A stretch of 64,000 bases of DNA, from positions 1,922,001-1,986,000 of the forward strand of contig NZ_CP094516.1 of NCBI RefSeq assembly GCF_029909975.1. Direction: 5' to 3'. How positions within the stretch are numbered: position 1 is the first letter of the stretch; every line of letters starts with the position of its first letter. Origin of the DNA: Bradyrhizobium sp. ISRA430 (GTDB lineage: Bacteria; Pseudomonadota; Alphaproteobacteria; Rhizobiales; Xanthobacteraceae). The translations under genes were made by a program, and so were the position numbers. The notes beneath the pieces were generated by a model. It did no database searches. It was not told where the DNA came from and saw only the letters and a program-made list of their open reading frames with translations. This document shows positions 9,321-18,290 of the stretch, piece after piece.

Positions 9321-9875
9321 ATGATCCGATTCCTGCTCGTTCTCGCCATGCTGGCCGGCACCGCCGGTGCGGTCGTCGCGTATGGCGATCCTGCGCAGAT
9401 TGCACGCGCCAGCCACAAGGTCTCGCACATGTTCCGCGCACAAGCCGCCGCGCCCGCTCCCGCCGTACAGATCCAGCGCGGCCAGGGCGGCGAATTCGCG
9501 CTGCGGGCGAAGATCAACGGCGTGACCGCGCCGATGGTGATCGACACCGGGGCAACGTCGGTGGTGCTGACCTGGGAAACCGCAAGAGCGATCGGGCTGC
9601 CGCTCGAGATGCTGGAATATGACGTCGACCTGGAGACCGCGGGCGGTCATACCAAGGCGGCCCGGCTCACGCTCGACCGTCTGGCCGTCGGCCACCTCGT
9701 CGAGAAATCGGTGCCGGCGCTTGTCGTGCAGCGCGGGCAGATGAAGACCAATCTGCTCGGCATGAGCTTCCTTGACCGCCTGGAGAGCTGGGGCGTGCGC
9801 GCCGATACGCTGATGCTTACCGGCTACCCGGAGCTCCAAAGCAGCCGCCGCCGGGCGCGCACGGCGGTCGACTAA
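9321..9875 (+). CDS. Retropepsin-like clan AA aspartic protease (TIGR02281 type)
   Basis: A 184-residue protein with an N-terminal membrane anchor or signal (IRFLLVLAMLAGTAGAVVA). A single aspartic-protease half-domain follows, with the active-site motif VIDTGATSVVLT (Asp75). Such proteins act as dimers, like retropepsins, and in alphaproteobacteria are mostly membrane-tethered and uncharacterised. A later hydrophobic-glycine segment (NLLGMSFLDRL) matches the fold's second conserved loop. The start at 9321 is supported by GGAGG six bases upstream. Substrate unknown. Confidence 0.85.
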   Translation: MIRFLLVLAMLAGTAGAVVAYGDPAQIARASHKVSHMFRAQAAAPAPAVQIQRGQGGEFALRAKINGVTAPMVIDTGATSVVLTWETARAIGLPLEMLEYDVDLETAGGHTKAARLTLDRLAVGHLVEKSVPALVVQRGQMKTNLLGMSFLDRLESWGVRADTLMLTGYPELQSSRRRARTAVD

Positions 9876-9882
9876 AGCGCAG

Positions 9883-10878
9883 CTACGCAGCCGCCTCAGC
9901 AGGTAGAGCGCGGCCGATGCGGGCGATCGCATCGCGCAGCACGTCGACGCCCGCGCCCGGCTTCACCCCTTTTTCGGCAAGATGGCGGCGGAAGGCGCGC
10001 GCGCCGGGCACAGCGTGGAAGGCGCCGACGAAATGCCGTGTGATCGCATGCAGCCGCGTGCCGCGCGCAAGCTGCTGCTCGATATAAGGCATCATCGCCT
10101 CGAGCGCGTCCTGCATCGTCGCATGCGGCGCCGCCTCGCCGAAGATCTCCGGATCGACCGAGAGCAGCCGCCATGGCGCCTGATACGCGGCGCGGCCGAG
10201 CATCGCACCGTCGACATGATCAAGATGCGCCCTCACCTCGTCGATGCCGCCGATGCCGCCATTGATGACGACACGCACATCCGGCATCGCGCGCTTCAGG
10301 CGATAGACGCGATCGTAATCGAGTGGCGGGATGTCACGGTTCTCCTTCGGCGACAAGCCGTTGAGCCAAGCTTTGCGAGCGTGCACGATCAGGGCGTCGG
10401 AGCCTGCCGCGACGACCGCGCGTGCGAGCGTATCCAACGCGGCTTCCGGATCCTGGTCGTCGATACCGATGCGGCACTTGACGGTGACGGGCACGGCGAC
10501 CGCGCGCTTCATCGCATCGACGCATGAGGCAACGAGTTCCGGCTCCGCCATTAGACAGGCACCGAAGCGGCCGTCCTTCACGCGATCCGACGGGCAGCCG
10601 ACATTGAGATTGATCTCGTCATAGCCGAAGTCCTCGCCGATCCGCGCGGCCAGCGCGAGCTCGCGCGGATCCGACCCGCCAAGCTGAAGCGCCACCGGAT
10701 GCTCGACCGCGTCGAACCCGAGCAGCCGCTCCCGATCGCCGTGAATGACGGCGCCGGTCGTCAGCATCTCCGTATAGAGCAGCGCCCGCCGCGTCAGGTG
10801 ACGATGGAACACCCGGCAATGACGGTCAGTCCAGTCCATCATCGGGGCGACGGCAAATCTCCAGCGCAAGTCCTTCAT
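9883..10878 (-). CDS. dusA: tRNA-dihydrouridine synthase A
   Basis: An FMN- and NADPH-dependent enzyme that reduces uridine in the D-loop of tRNA (U20/U20a in E. coli DusA). At 331 residues it has the usual length. Visible features are the N-terminal FMN barrel start FAVAPMMDWTDRHCR, EMLTTGA, the catalytic cysteine C95 in NVGCPSDRV, a second FMN region (VVINGGIGG) and the DusA-type LIVHARKAWLNGLSPKENR. The gene is convergent with the protease gene, with only seven bases between stops. Confidence 0.95.
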   Translation of the reverse strand: MKDLRWRFAVAPMMDWTDRHCRVFHRHLTRRALLYTEMLTTGAVIHGDRERLLGFDAVEHPVALQLGGSDPRELALAARIGEDFGYDEINLNVGCPSDRVKDGRFGACLMAEPELVASCVDAMKRAVAVPVTVKCRIGIDDQDPEAALDTLARAVVAAGSDALIVHARKAWLNGLSPKENRDIPPLDYDRVYRLKRAMPDVRVVINGGIGGIDEVRAHLDHVDGAMLGRAAYQAPWRLLSVDPEIFGEAAPHATMQDALEAMMPYIEQQLARGTRLHAITRHFVGAFHAVPGARAFRRHLAEKGVKPGAGVDVLRDAIARIGRALPAEAAA

Positions 10879-11205
10879 TTCGTTTATCTATTTTGCTCCC
10901 TCGATCCCAAATGTGATTGGACCGACTGAGAAATTTGGTTCGATGAGGCTTCCTCAGATTGCTCGTTCTAGGCTCATATATGTCCGAATTGGAAGCGAAA
11001 ATCTGGCTTTCGGATTCTCAGTGCGCACACCATGCACACGAGGTGTGTAATCGAAAGGTCATGCTGACGAAACTCCGCTCGCAGGGTTCGATCACCCGTC
11101 CACCCGACCCAAAGCACAAGTCCACCAGCACAAGATCAACTGGCGTGGTCGAGGGTGACCGCGGCGCGACGGCACGGTCGTAGAAACGACCATCATCAGA
11201 CCAGT
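10879..11205. other. Intergenic stretch without a recognisable gene
   Basis: About 330 bases between the start of dusA and the 3' end of the cytochrome/propeller gene. I see no supported coding region or RNA. A weak hairpin GGTCG-TAGAAA-CGACC lies around 11177-11192. The dusA promoter should lie just right of 10878. Confidence 0.5.
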
Positions 11206-13443
11206 CTAGTGGGCGAGAGGATCCGGGCGGAGCTGAAACTGAACAACCAGCGGACTCGATCGCGTGGCCTCCGTCGCCCCTGGCGCGCCGGGATGGGGCG
11301 CATCAATGCCCTCGATATGAACGGGGGTGCGGTTGCCTGAGGTCGCCCACAGCCCACGAGCTTTCCAGCCGGCAGTGGGATCATCTATCCGCCCGTCAAG
11401 CTGCTTGGCAAAGAACCCCATCGGATACGGCACGCGCAGCTCGATGATGCGGCCATTCACCAGCGCATGCAGCGAATCGGACTGGTTGCCGGTGGCGATC
11501 GGCGTATTGACGCCGAGCCCCAGGATATCGTGCTGATCGACCCAAAGATAATAGGGGTTCTCTGCCGCGGTCGTGTCGCCCTGCAACGGCGGCCCCGGCA
11601 AAGGATAGAAGCTCCAGCCTTCGGGACATTTGTCGCCCTTCTCCGCTCCAGCACCGTTCAGCGGACCTTTGCATTTGCGGCGGTCGAAGCTGCCGATATG
11701 GCCACTGTCGAGCGGGACCCACACGACCCCGTTGCGATCTACGTCCATGCCGCGGATGCCGTAGCCGGGCAGTGGCACCTTGTAGACCTCGGATAGCGCT
11801 GTGCCGGGTGGATCTGACCCGGGATCGATGCGGACGATGTAGCCGGGATGCGGGAGGCTCGAGCCCCAGATCGAGCCGTCCAGCGGACTTGCCGAGATGC
11901 CGTAGAGACCGAGCGGAATGCGCGTATCCTTGTTCGGATCGACCGGCTGACCGGGCTCGTTGTAGCCTTCGTCGCGTCTGCCATTGCCGTTCGTATCGAT
12001 CACGAGAGCAGTCCAGCCCTGCGCGGCCGCGGCATCTCCGTCCGACCAGAACCGCTTGGTATTCACCCATCCGACGACTGCGCTCTTGCCCTGCGTGTTG
12101 TTGCTGAACCAGAGCGTGTTCGCTTCATCCTCGGCAAAATTCAGATGCTGGGTGCCGAAGCAGGTATCGATGAATGTGAACTTCCCGGTACGGGGATCGT
12201 AGACGGTCACCTGTCGCGAGTTCTGATTGAACCCCTCCGGCCTTGCCGTCAGTGGATAGAGCTGCGCCGAGCGAAGCGGCGAGTCTTTGCCGCAGTAGGT
12301 GGGGATTTCCGCCGGTGGCCGCATTTGGGCCGTGAAATAGATGCGGCCATCCCGGTCCATCGCCGGCGAATGGGCATTGACTTGGCTATCCCATACCTGC
12401 TCGCGCCCCAAGTAAGGCGAAGATGCAAATACGGGGTTCGCCAATGCCGAGCTTGGTGTGCCCTCGGGCTCGCGGACCGGCACGTCGACGACGCGCTTGT
12501 GGTTGCGCACCGGATCGAGCACGGGCATCGTATTGCTGCTGAGCTCGGTCGCACCATAGAGCGGACCGTTCGCATTCACGGTCGGCTGTCGCTTGTCCGT
12601 TGCCGTAAGGTCATGCAGATAGTGCTTCGGGTCGAGCCAGTCGCGCACGGTGACGACGAGTTTTCGCTCGATGCCCATCGGCCGCGACGGCGCAGTTTTT
12701 GGAAACTCGCCGGCCTTGATGCGGTCGGTCCAGTCCGCGAGAGCCGCGAGGTGGCCGCCGTCCGGCGTCAACAGGCGGCCCATGGTGCGCACCATGGTCG
12801 TCCCGCCCGGTCCCGATTGCAGTCGCTGCGCCCAGGCCGCCACACTCGACCCAAGTTGGTCGAACACCGGCGGCATCGTGCGCGTGGCATAATTTCCAAT
12901 CTGATGACAATTGCCGCAACCATTGGTCTTGATGACGTCGAGCCATTGATCGCGGGTCTTGAATTCACGCGGAATGCCGTTGCCATTGGGACCGGTGCCG
13001 GGAAATTTGTCCGCACCTGGCGGCTTGAACAGTGAAAACCAATAGATCGCAGGATAGTATTGCGCCGCCGCAGCGCGATCGGGCGCGGTCACTGCGTCGA
13101 GCTTCAACCGTTGGCCTCTTTCACCACTGACCTTCGGTGAGTCGACAAGACCATAGCCGCGGACCCAGACCTGATAGCGCGCGGCCGGAAGATCCGGAAT
13201 GACGAAGCGTCCCGCATCGTCGGTGACGACCATCTTGGCGAAGCGTGTGCCGAGATCCCGCGTCTCGGCGATCACCCAGACCCCACCTTCCGGTCCGTTC
13301 GCGCTTCTGACGGCGCCGCCGATGTCATGCACACCGATGTCGACCGACAGCGGCTGCCCAGCGTCCTCTGCAAGCGCGACTAACGGCCGCGCAAATGCAA
13401 GTGTCAGCACCAATGCCACGGTCGGGCCAATCCGCAGTCCCAT
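11206..13443 (-). CDS. Secreted cytochrome c / beta-propeller protein with carboxypeptidase regulatory-like domain
   Basis: A 745-residue exported protein. A Sec signal (LVLTLAFARPLVALA) is followed by a carboxypeptidase-regulatory-like/Ig-like domain (about 35-120, with VVTDDAGRFVIPDLPAARYQ). Next comes a haem-binding CGNCH (176-180), then a long domain rich in Asp/Gly repeats that looks like a lyase-type or NHL-like propeller (WGSSLPHPGYIVRIDPGSD, GIRGMDVDRNGVVWVPL). The haem suggests electron transfer in the periplasm. It is eight bases from the next leftward gene, a cytochrome c, and divergent from a molybdenum hydroxylase operon, so it may oxidise a small substrate or pass electrons for that system. 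Precise activity unknown. Confidence 0.75.
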   Translation of the reverse strand: MGLRIGPTVALVLTLAFARPLVALAEDAGQPLSVDIGVHDIGGAVRSANGPEGGVWVIAETRDLGTRFAKMVVTDDAGRFVIPDLPAARYQVWVRGYGLVDSPKVSGERGQRLKLDAVTAPDRAAAAQYYPAIYWFSLFKPPGADKFPGTGPNGNGIPREFKTRDQWLDVIKTNGCGNCHQIGNYATRTMPPVFDQLGSSVAAWAQRLQSGPGGTTMVRTMGRLLTPDGGHLAALADWTDRIKAGEFPKTAPSRPMGIERKLVVTVRDWLDPKHYLHDLTATDKRQPTVNANGPLYGATELSSNTMPVLDPVRNHKRVVDVPVREPEGTPSSALANPVFASSPYLGREQVWDSQVNAHSPAMDRDGRIYFTAQMRPPAEIPTYCGKDSPLRSAQLYPLTARPEGFNQNSRQVTVYDPRTGKFTFIDTCFGTQHLNFAEDEANTLWFSNNTQGKSAVVGWVNTKRFWSDGDAAAAQGWTALVIDTNGNGRRDEGYNEPGQPVDPNKDTRIPLGLYGISASPLDGSIWGSSLPHPGYIVRIDPGSDPPGTALSEVYKVPLPGYGIRGMDVDRNGVVWVPLDSGHIGSFDRRKCKGPLNGAGAEKGDKCPEGWSFYPLPGPPLQGDTTAAENPYYLWVDQHDILGLGVNTPIATGNQSDSLHALVNGRIIELRVPYPMGFFAKQLDGRIDDPTAGWKARGLWATSGNRTPVHIEGIDAPHPGAPGATEATRSSPLVVQFQLRPDPLAH

Positions 13444-13451
13444 GAACGCCT

Positions 13452-13850
13452 CTATTTCTGAGCCGTCACGTAGGCAATGAGATCGTCAAGCTGCGAGTCC
13501 GCGATCCCCTGAAACACCGACATCCTGTTGCCCGGAATCATGAGGTCCGGCGCGAGGACGAACGACGCAATCTCGTCGGCGCCCCAGGTCCAGGTCGCTG
13601 CAGTAACGAATTCCGGCGAATATTTGTATCCTGGCGCGGTGCCGGCCTTGCGCCCCGCGATCCCGAACAGATTTGGTCCGAAGCGATTTGGCTCGCCTTT
13701 GCCGATGGTGTGACATAACGCGCACTCGCGGCTGAAGCTCACGGCGCCTTTGACCGAATCGCCGGCTGCGCAGGCGAGATCGGGAGCGATGCCGACTGCC
13801 GCCACCGACAGGAGAAGAAGACGCACAGCCGAGAACAACGCCTGGAGCAC
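13452..13850 (-). CDS. Class I c-type cytochrome
   Basis: A small periplasmic monohaem cytochrome of about 132 residues. After a signal peptide (ALFSAVRLLLLSVAAVG, cleavage near ACA) comes CALCH with the class I context FSRECALCHTIGKGEPNRFGPNL. Later GYKYSPEF and a likely axial methionine in IPGNRMSV follow, the order seen in cytochrome c2/c550. I prefer a GTG start at 13850, because GGGAGG lies seven bases upstream and the signal peptide begins exactly there; an ATG at 13886 would add 12 unlikely residues. It is upstream of and probably co-transcribed with the cytochrome/propeller gene. A decayed copy of its 5' part exists at 42.4-42.6 kb. Confidence 0.9.
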   Translation of the reverse strand: MLQALFSAVRLLLLSVAAVGIAPDLACAAGDSVKGAVSFSRECALCHTIGKGEPNRFGPNLFGIAGRKAGTAPGYKYSPEFVTAATWTWGADEIASFVLAPDLMIPGNRMSVFQGIADSQLDDLIAYVTAQK

Positions 13851-14007
13851 GGGCGTGCCTCCCTGTTCAAATTCTGGCGACAACACGTCCCGGCAGCGTC
13901 GGTTCCTACCACTAACGGCACCCTCAACATCTGGTGATCTGCGAGGCGCTGGATGAAACCTGCCGCGAAGGGCCTGGTTATGCGATCGTCAACCGCGAAT
14001 ATTCGGC
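13851..14007. promoter_or_regulatory. Divergent promoter region of the redox locus
   Basis: The 157 bases between the two oppositely directed cytochrome genes must carry both promoters. The same stretch is recognisable in the decayed copy at about 42,554-42,711. I cannot identify -35/-10 boxes or an operator with confidence. Confidence 0.5.
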
Positions 14008-15408
14008 ATGGCCACCTCAACTCGGATCAGCCTAGCCGTTGCCGGCGTGCTGCTGATCTTCGGTGGGACGACCATTGCGCTTGCTTGGCGCCCGGCCATC
14101 GGGACGGTCGAGCCGCCTGCCCCCCAATCGTTCGATCCCGAGCTGGTCAAACGTGGCCGTCAACTTGCCGCGATCGGCAATTGCATTGTCTGCCATACAG
14201 TGCGCGGCGGCGAAGAGCTCGCCGGCGGCATGCCGGTGTCCACACCGTTCGGCACCGTGTACTCCACCAACATCACGCCCGATCCGGACACCGGCATCGG
14301 GCGCTGGTCGGAAGCCGCCTTCCAACGCGCAATGAGTTACGGTGTCGACCGTGCAGGTCAGCATCTCTATCCGACCTTTCCTTATGATCATTTCACCCGT
14401 GTTACGGGCGAGGACGATCGCGCCCTTTACGCTTATCTCATGACACGACAGTCGGTGCGTGCGCCGGCCCGTCAAAACCAACTTTCGTTTCCGTTCAACC
14501 AGCGCCTGCTGATCGCCGGCTGGAAGCTGCTCTTCTTGCGTCACGGCGAGTTTCGCCCCGAGCCTTCGAAAAGTTCTGAATGGAACCGAGGCGCTTATCT
14601 GGTTGAAGGACTGGCTCACTGCGGCGCCTGTCATACGCCACGCAATGCCTTGGGTGCCGAACGGAACGAGGCAGCGTTCGGCGGCGGCGAAGCCGAGAAC
14701 TGGCTCGCCTACGCCATCAATGCGCAATCGCCCGCGCCTGTCCCGTGGACGGAAGAGGCCCTGTTCGCCTATCTGCGGCGCGGCTGGGCTTCCGATCACG
14801 GCGTGGCACGCGGGCCGATGGCACAGGTCGTCAGCAATCTCTCTGACGTCGACGACGACGACGTCCGCGCGATTGCGGCCTACACCGGCGGCCTGTTCGG
14901 GCCGCCTGCCCCCGATCGCGTTCGCGCCGGCGAAACCGTACGCGCGGAAGCGGGCAAGACGCAGACCACGTCACCGCAAACATCAGCCTCGATATCCACG
15001 CGAAATGCGGGCTCGCCCACGACTGATAGCGGGGCGGTGATCTACGCGGCGGCATGCGCCGGTTGCCATGAGACCGCGCGGCCGCTTCCCTATGCCGGGG
15101 TCAATCTCCGCCTCTCGACGGCAATCAGCGCGCCGGACGCGCGTAATGCCGCCAACACCGTTCTGTATGGCCTGCCAGCGCTCGAAGGCGAACGTAGTCC
15201 GATCATGCCCGGCTTTGCTTCGAGCATGACCGACGCACAAGTGAGCGCGCTCCTGAAATACCTGCGCGCTCATTTCAGCAACCAGCCTCAATGGAGCAAC
15301 ATCGATCAGACGGTTGCCGGCGCCAGGCAGGCCCAGGCAGCCTTCCTCCAGACGTCGGCGGACCCGCCAAACATCGCCACCGATCCATCGCCGCGAGACA
15401 AGCCATGA
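14008..15408 (+). CDS. Three-haem cytochrome c subunit of a periplasmic dehydrogenase
   Basis: A 466-residue protein with an N-terminal signal/anchor (ISLAVAGVLLIFGGTTIALA) and three CXXCH sites: CIVCH (59-63), CGACH (205-209) and CAGCH (350-354). This matches the AdhB/gluconate-dehydrogenase cytochrome type, which accepts electrons from a membrane-bound dehydrogenase and passes them to ubiquinone or an oxidase. Family segments are TNITPDPDTGIGRW and YPTFPYDHFT. Its stop overlaps the start of the [2Fe-2S] subunit gene (ATGA), so it is very likely the electron outlet of the molybdenum hydroxylase encoded next. The first 25 codons also survive in a broken copy at 42.7 kb. Confidence 0.92.
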   Translation: MATSTRISLAVAGVLLIFGGTTIALAWRPAIGTVEPPAPQSFDPELVKRGRQLAAIGNCIVCHTVRGGEELAGGMPVSTPFGTVYSTNITPDPDTGIGRWSEAAFQRAMSYGVDRAGQHLYPTFPYDHFTRVTGEDDRALYAYLMTRQSVRAPARQNQLSFPFNQRLLIAGWKLLFLRHGEFRPEPSKSSEWNRGAYLVEGLAHCGACHTPRNALGAERNEAAFGGGEAENWLAYAINAQSPAPVPWTEEALFAYLRRGWASDHGVARGPMAQVVSNLSDVDDDDVRAIAAYTGGLFGPPAPDRVRAGETVRAEAGKTQTTSPQTSASISTRNAGSPTTDSGAVIYAAACAGCHETARPLPYAGVNLRLSTAISAPDARNAANTVLYGLPALEGERSPIMPGFASSMTDAQVSALLKYLRAHFSNQPQWSNIDQTVAGARQAQAAFLQTSADPPNIATDPSPRDKP

Positions 15409-15902
15409 TCAAGCTGAATGTGAACGGGCAAGATCACTCCGTCGACGCAGAACCGGACACTCCCCTGCTCTACGTCCTGCGTGACGACATCAAGCTGAAT
15501 GCAGCCAAGTATGGCTGCGGGCTCGGCCAGTGCGGCGCCTGCGCGGTCATGGTCGACGGCAAGGCGGCGCTTTCTTGCGTCACGCCGCTCGTGGTGCTCG
15601 AGGGCAAGCAGATCACGACGCTCGAAGGATTGGGCACAGCGGAGAACCCGGCACCGATCCAGCGCGCCTTCATGGAAAAGCAGGCAGCGCAATGCGGTTA
15701 TTGTATTCCCGGCATGATGATGCGTGCGCAAGCGCTGCTCCAGCGCAACTCAAAACCAACCGACCAACAGATCCGAACCGAGCTCGCGCCGCATCTGTGC
15801 CGTTGCGGGACACACATGCGGATCCTGCGCGCCGTGCAGCGCGCCGCACGGATGATGGAAAGCTCTGATCATTCCTCTTCAGGTCATGGAAGTTCGCTAT
15901 GA
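15405..15902 (+). CDS. (2Fe-2S)-binding subunit of a xanthine dehydrogenase-family enzyme (IorA/CoxS type)
   Basis: A 165-residue small subunit with two [2Fe-2S] domains. The N-terminal plant-ferredoxin-like cluster has C38, C43, C46 and C58 (CGLGQCGAC). The C-terminal helical cluster has C97, C100, C132 and C134 (AAQCGYCIPGMMM and LCRCGTHMRI). It relays electrons from the molybdenum centre. The ATG overlaps the upstream stop as ATGA, and its own stop overlaps the large-subunit start the same way, so translation is probably coupled. No signal peptide is seen; export would be by co-transport with the Tat-bearing large subunit, as known for IorAB-like enzymes. Confidence 0.95.
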   Translation: MIKLNVNGQDHSVDAEPDTPLLYVLRDDIKLNAAKYGCGLGQCGACAVMVDGKAALSCVTPLVVLEGKQITTLEGLGTAENPAPIQRAFMEKQAAQCGYCIPGMMMRAQALLQRNSKPTDQQIRTELAPHLCRCGTHMRILRAVQRAARMMESSDHSSSGHGSSL

Positions 15903-18121
15903 GCGCCCTCCTCACCATCGATCGCCGTCGCGTGTTGATTGGTAGCGGCGCTCTGATCGTCAGCCTGTCGCTCGGCCGAGCGTCAGCACAGGAACAAACA
16001 TCGGCTGGCGCGCCGAACCTTCCTGGCAGCCTCGCCAAAGCACCTTATCTCGATTCCTGGATCCGCATTGATGCCGACGCCGGCATTACCGTATTCACCG
16101 GCAAGGCGGAACTTGGCCAAGGCATCAAGACCGCGCTGCAGCAAATCGCCGCGGAAGAGCTCGATGTGCCCTTCGAGTCGATAAAGCTCGTTACAGCAGA
16201 CACCAAATTCACTGCGAACGAAGGCTACACGGCAGGAAGTCACTCCATGCAGGATAGCGGCACGGCGATCCAGAATGCTGCCGCGCAGGCGCGTCAGTTG
16301 CTGATCGAGGAAGCATCGCGCCGGCTAAGCCAACCGATCGAACGCCTGAAAACCGAGAGCGGCGCAGTCGTCGCTCCCGGCGGCACCCGGTTGAGCTATG
16401 GCGAACTCGTCGCTTCCGAGCTTCTGCATGTGCAGGCGCAGCCCGGCGCAAGGCTGAAGGATCCCTCGACCTTCAAAGTGATGGCTCAGCCGATACCGCG
16501 GGTCGACATTCCCGCCAAGGTCACGGGCGGCGCAGCCTTCGTACAGGATATCCGGCTGCCCGGCATGCTGCACGCGCGCGTGGTGCGTCCGCCGAGCTAT
16601 GGCGCTCAATTGATGGATTGTGACCTCTCCGCCGTCGAGAAGATGGCAGGCGTGGTCAAGGTCATCCGCAACGGGAATTTCCTGGCGGTTACCGCGGAAA
16701 AGGAATTTCAGTCGATCAAGGCCATGAACACGCTCGCCGCCGCAGCCAAGTGGCGGGAGACCCCAACCCTGCCTAAAGGCGATCTGCACGACGTATTGAC
16801 CCGGTTGAGGTCGCAGGATTCGACCATCCTCGAGCTCAGCGATGCCGCGGTGACGGGGCAGCGAACGATCGGGGCGACCTACGTGCGGCCCTACCAGTTG
16901 CATGGTTCGATTGGACCATCATGTGCGGTCGCTCACTTCAGCGATGGGGCGATGACCGTCTGGACCCATACGCAGGGCGTCTACCCCGACCGTCAGGCGA
17001 TTGCAGAGCTATTGGGCATGCCGCCGGACAGCGTGCGTCTCATTCACGTCGAAGGCTCCGGTTGCTACGGTCATAACGGCGCCGATGATGCTGCGGCCGA
17101 TGCGGCATTGATCGCCAGCGCCTTGCCGGGACGCCCGGTGCGCCTGCAATGGATGCGTGAACAGGAGCACGCCTGGGAGCCGTTCGGTCCGGCCATGGTG
17201 ACGAGATTGAGGGCATCGCTCGATGCCGAAGGACGTGTCGCGAACTGGCACTTTGAGGTCTGGAGCAATACGCATTCGATGCGCCCCGGCGGCGCCGGCG
17301 CGCTGCTTGCTGCGCAGCACAAGGCGCAACCGATCGCTGCGCCAGAGCCAAAGCCGCTCCCCTTGCCGGAAGGCGGCGGCGACCGCAATGCGATCCCAAT
17401 CTATTCGTTTCCCAACGCAAAGGTCGTGCACCACTTCATTGCCGACATGCCGCTGCGCATTTCCGCGCTGCGCGCGCTCGGTGCCTACCACAATATCTTT
17501 TCCATCGAGAGCTTCATGGATGAGCTCGCGGCTCTTGCTGAGGCGGACCCGGTCGAATTCCGGCTGCGACACCTCAAGGACCAGCGCGCTTCCGAGGTCA
17601 TCGAGCAAGCTGCGAGGGGCTTCGGCTGGACAACGGATCGGAAGCCACCGAGCGGTCACGGTTACGGATTTGCTTTCGCCCGCTACAAGAACCTCGCGGC
17701 CTACTGCGCGATAGCCTCGGAGGTCGAGGTCAACCGAGACACCGGCCGCGCGCGTCTCGTCCGTGCCGTGGCTGCGGTCGACGCAGGGCAAATCGTCAAT
17801 CCCGACGGCCTGATCAACCAGATTGAAGGGGCGATCCTGCACTCGGCGAGTTGGACCCTCTATGAGAGTGTGACCTTCAACGACTCGGAAATCACCAGCG
17901 TCGATTGGCAAACTTACCCTATCCTGCGCTTCAACGCCGTGCCGGAAGCCGTTGAAGTTCATCTCCTCAACCGGCCCGGCCAGCCGTTTCTAGGCAGTGG
18001 CGAAGCCGGCCAGGGACCGACCGCGGCCTCGATCGCAAATGCAATTGCAAATGCCACTGGCAAGCGCTTGCGCGATCTGCCCCTAACCCGGGATCGGATC
18101 AGGAAGGCAATTCAGGCTTAG
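15899..18121 (+). CDS. Molybdopterin-binding large subunit, xanthine dehydrogenase family (IorB-like), Tat-exported
   Basis: A 740-residue subunit holding the molybdenum-cytosine-dinucleotide cofactor. An N-terminal twin-arginine signal (TIDRRRVLIGSGALIVSLSL, cleavage near ASA) shows export. Segments of the aldehyde oxidase/xanthine dehydrogenase fold are GKAELGQGIKTALQQIAAEE, YVRPYQLHGSIGPSCAVA, RALGAYHNIFSIESFMDELA and the active-site loop GSGEAGQGPT with the proposed base Glu702. The layout is like isoquinoline 1-oxidoreductase and nicotinate or aldehyde dehydrogenases with cytochrome partners. The substrate is probably an aldehyde or N-heterocycle, but this is inference. With the two genes before it, it forms a tightly coupled three-gene unit. 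Confidence 0.92.
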   Translation: MSALLTIDRRRVLIGSGALIVSLSLGRASAQEQTSAGAPNLPGSLAKAPYLDSWIRIDADAGITVFTGKAELGQGIKTALQQIAAEELDVPFESIKLVTADTKFTANEGYTAGSHSMQDSGTAIQNAAAQARQLLIEEASRRLSQPIERLKTESGAVVAPGGTRLSYGELVASELLHVQAQPGARLKDPSTFKVMAQPIPRVDIPAKVTGGAAFVQDIRLPGMLHARVVRPPSYGAQLMDCDLSAVEKMAGVVKVIRNGNFLAVTAEKEFQSIKAMNTLAAAAKWRETPTLPKGDLHDVLTRLRSQDSTILELSDAAVTGQRTIGATYVRPYQLHGSIGPSCAVAHFSDGAMTVWTHTQGVYPDRQAIAELLGMPPDSVRLIHVEGSGCYGHNGADDAAADAALIASALPGRPVRLQWMREQEHAWEPFGPAMVTRLRASLDAEGRVANWHFEVWSNTHSMRPGGAGALLAAQHKAQPIAAPEPKPLPLPEGGGDRNAIPIYSFPNAKVVHHFIADMPLRISALRALGAYHNIFSIESFMDELAALAEADPVEFRLRHLKDQRASEVIEQAARGFGWTTDRKPPSGHGYGFAFARYKNLAAYCAIASEVEVNRDTGRARLVRAVAAVDAGQIVNPDGLINQIEGAILHSASWTLYESVTFNDSEITSVDWQTYPILRFNAVPEAVEVHLLNRPGQPFLGSGEAGQGPTAASIANAIANATGKRLRDLPLTRDRIRKAIQA

Positions 18122-18290
18122 ACCGGAGTTCGGCCTCGGTCCGTCAGGAACTTCGTGGCCAACGACAATGGCGCGAGGCCTGCCTCTTCTGGAACAATTC
18201 CGTTGCGGTCCACTTCTACCGGATTGGCCATGCCGAAGGTGCAGGACAAGTCCGTGTGGCGACGATCATCAATGACATTGGAACGGTCTG

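Noticed and set aside
11060..11120. A GGTTCGATCACC stretch resembling a tRNA T-loop
   Set aside because: No acceptor, D or anticodon stem could be placed around it, so a tRNA or fragment cannot be supported.
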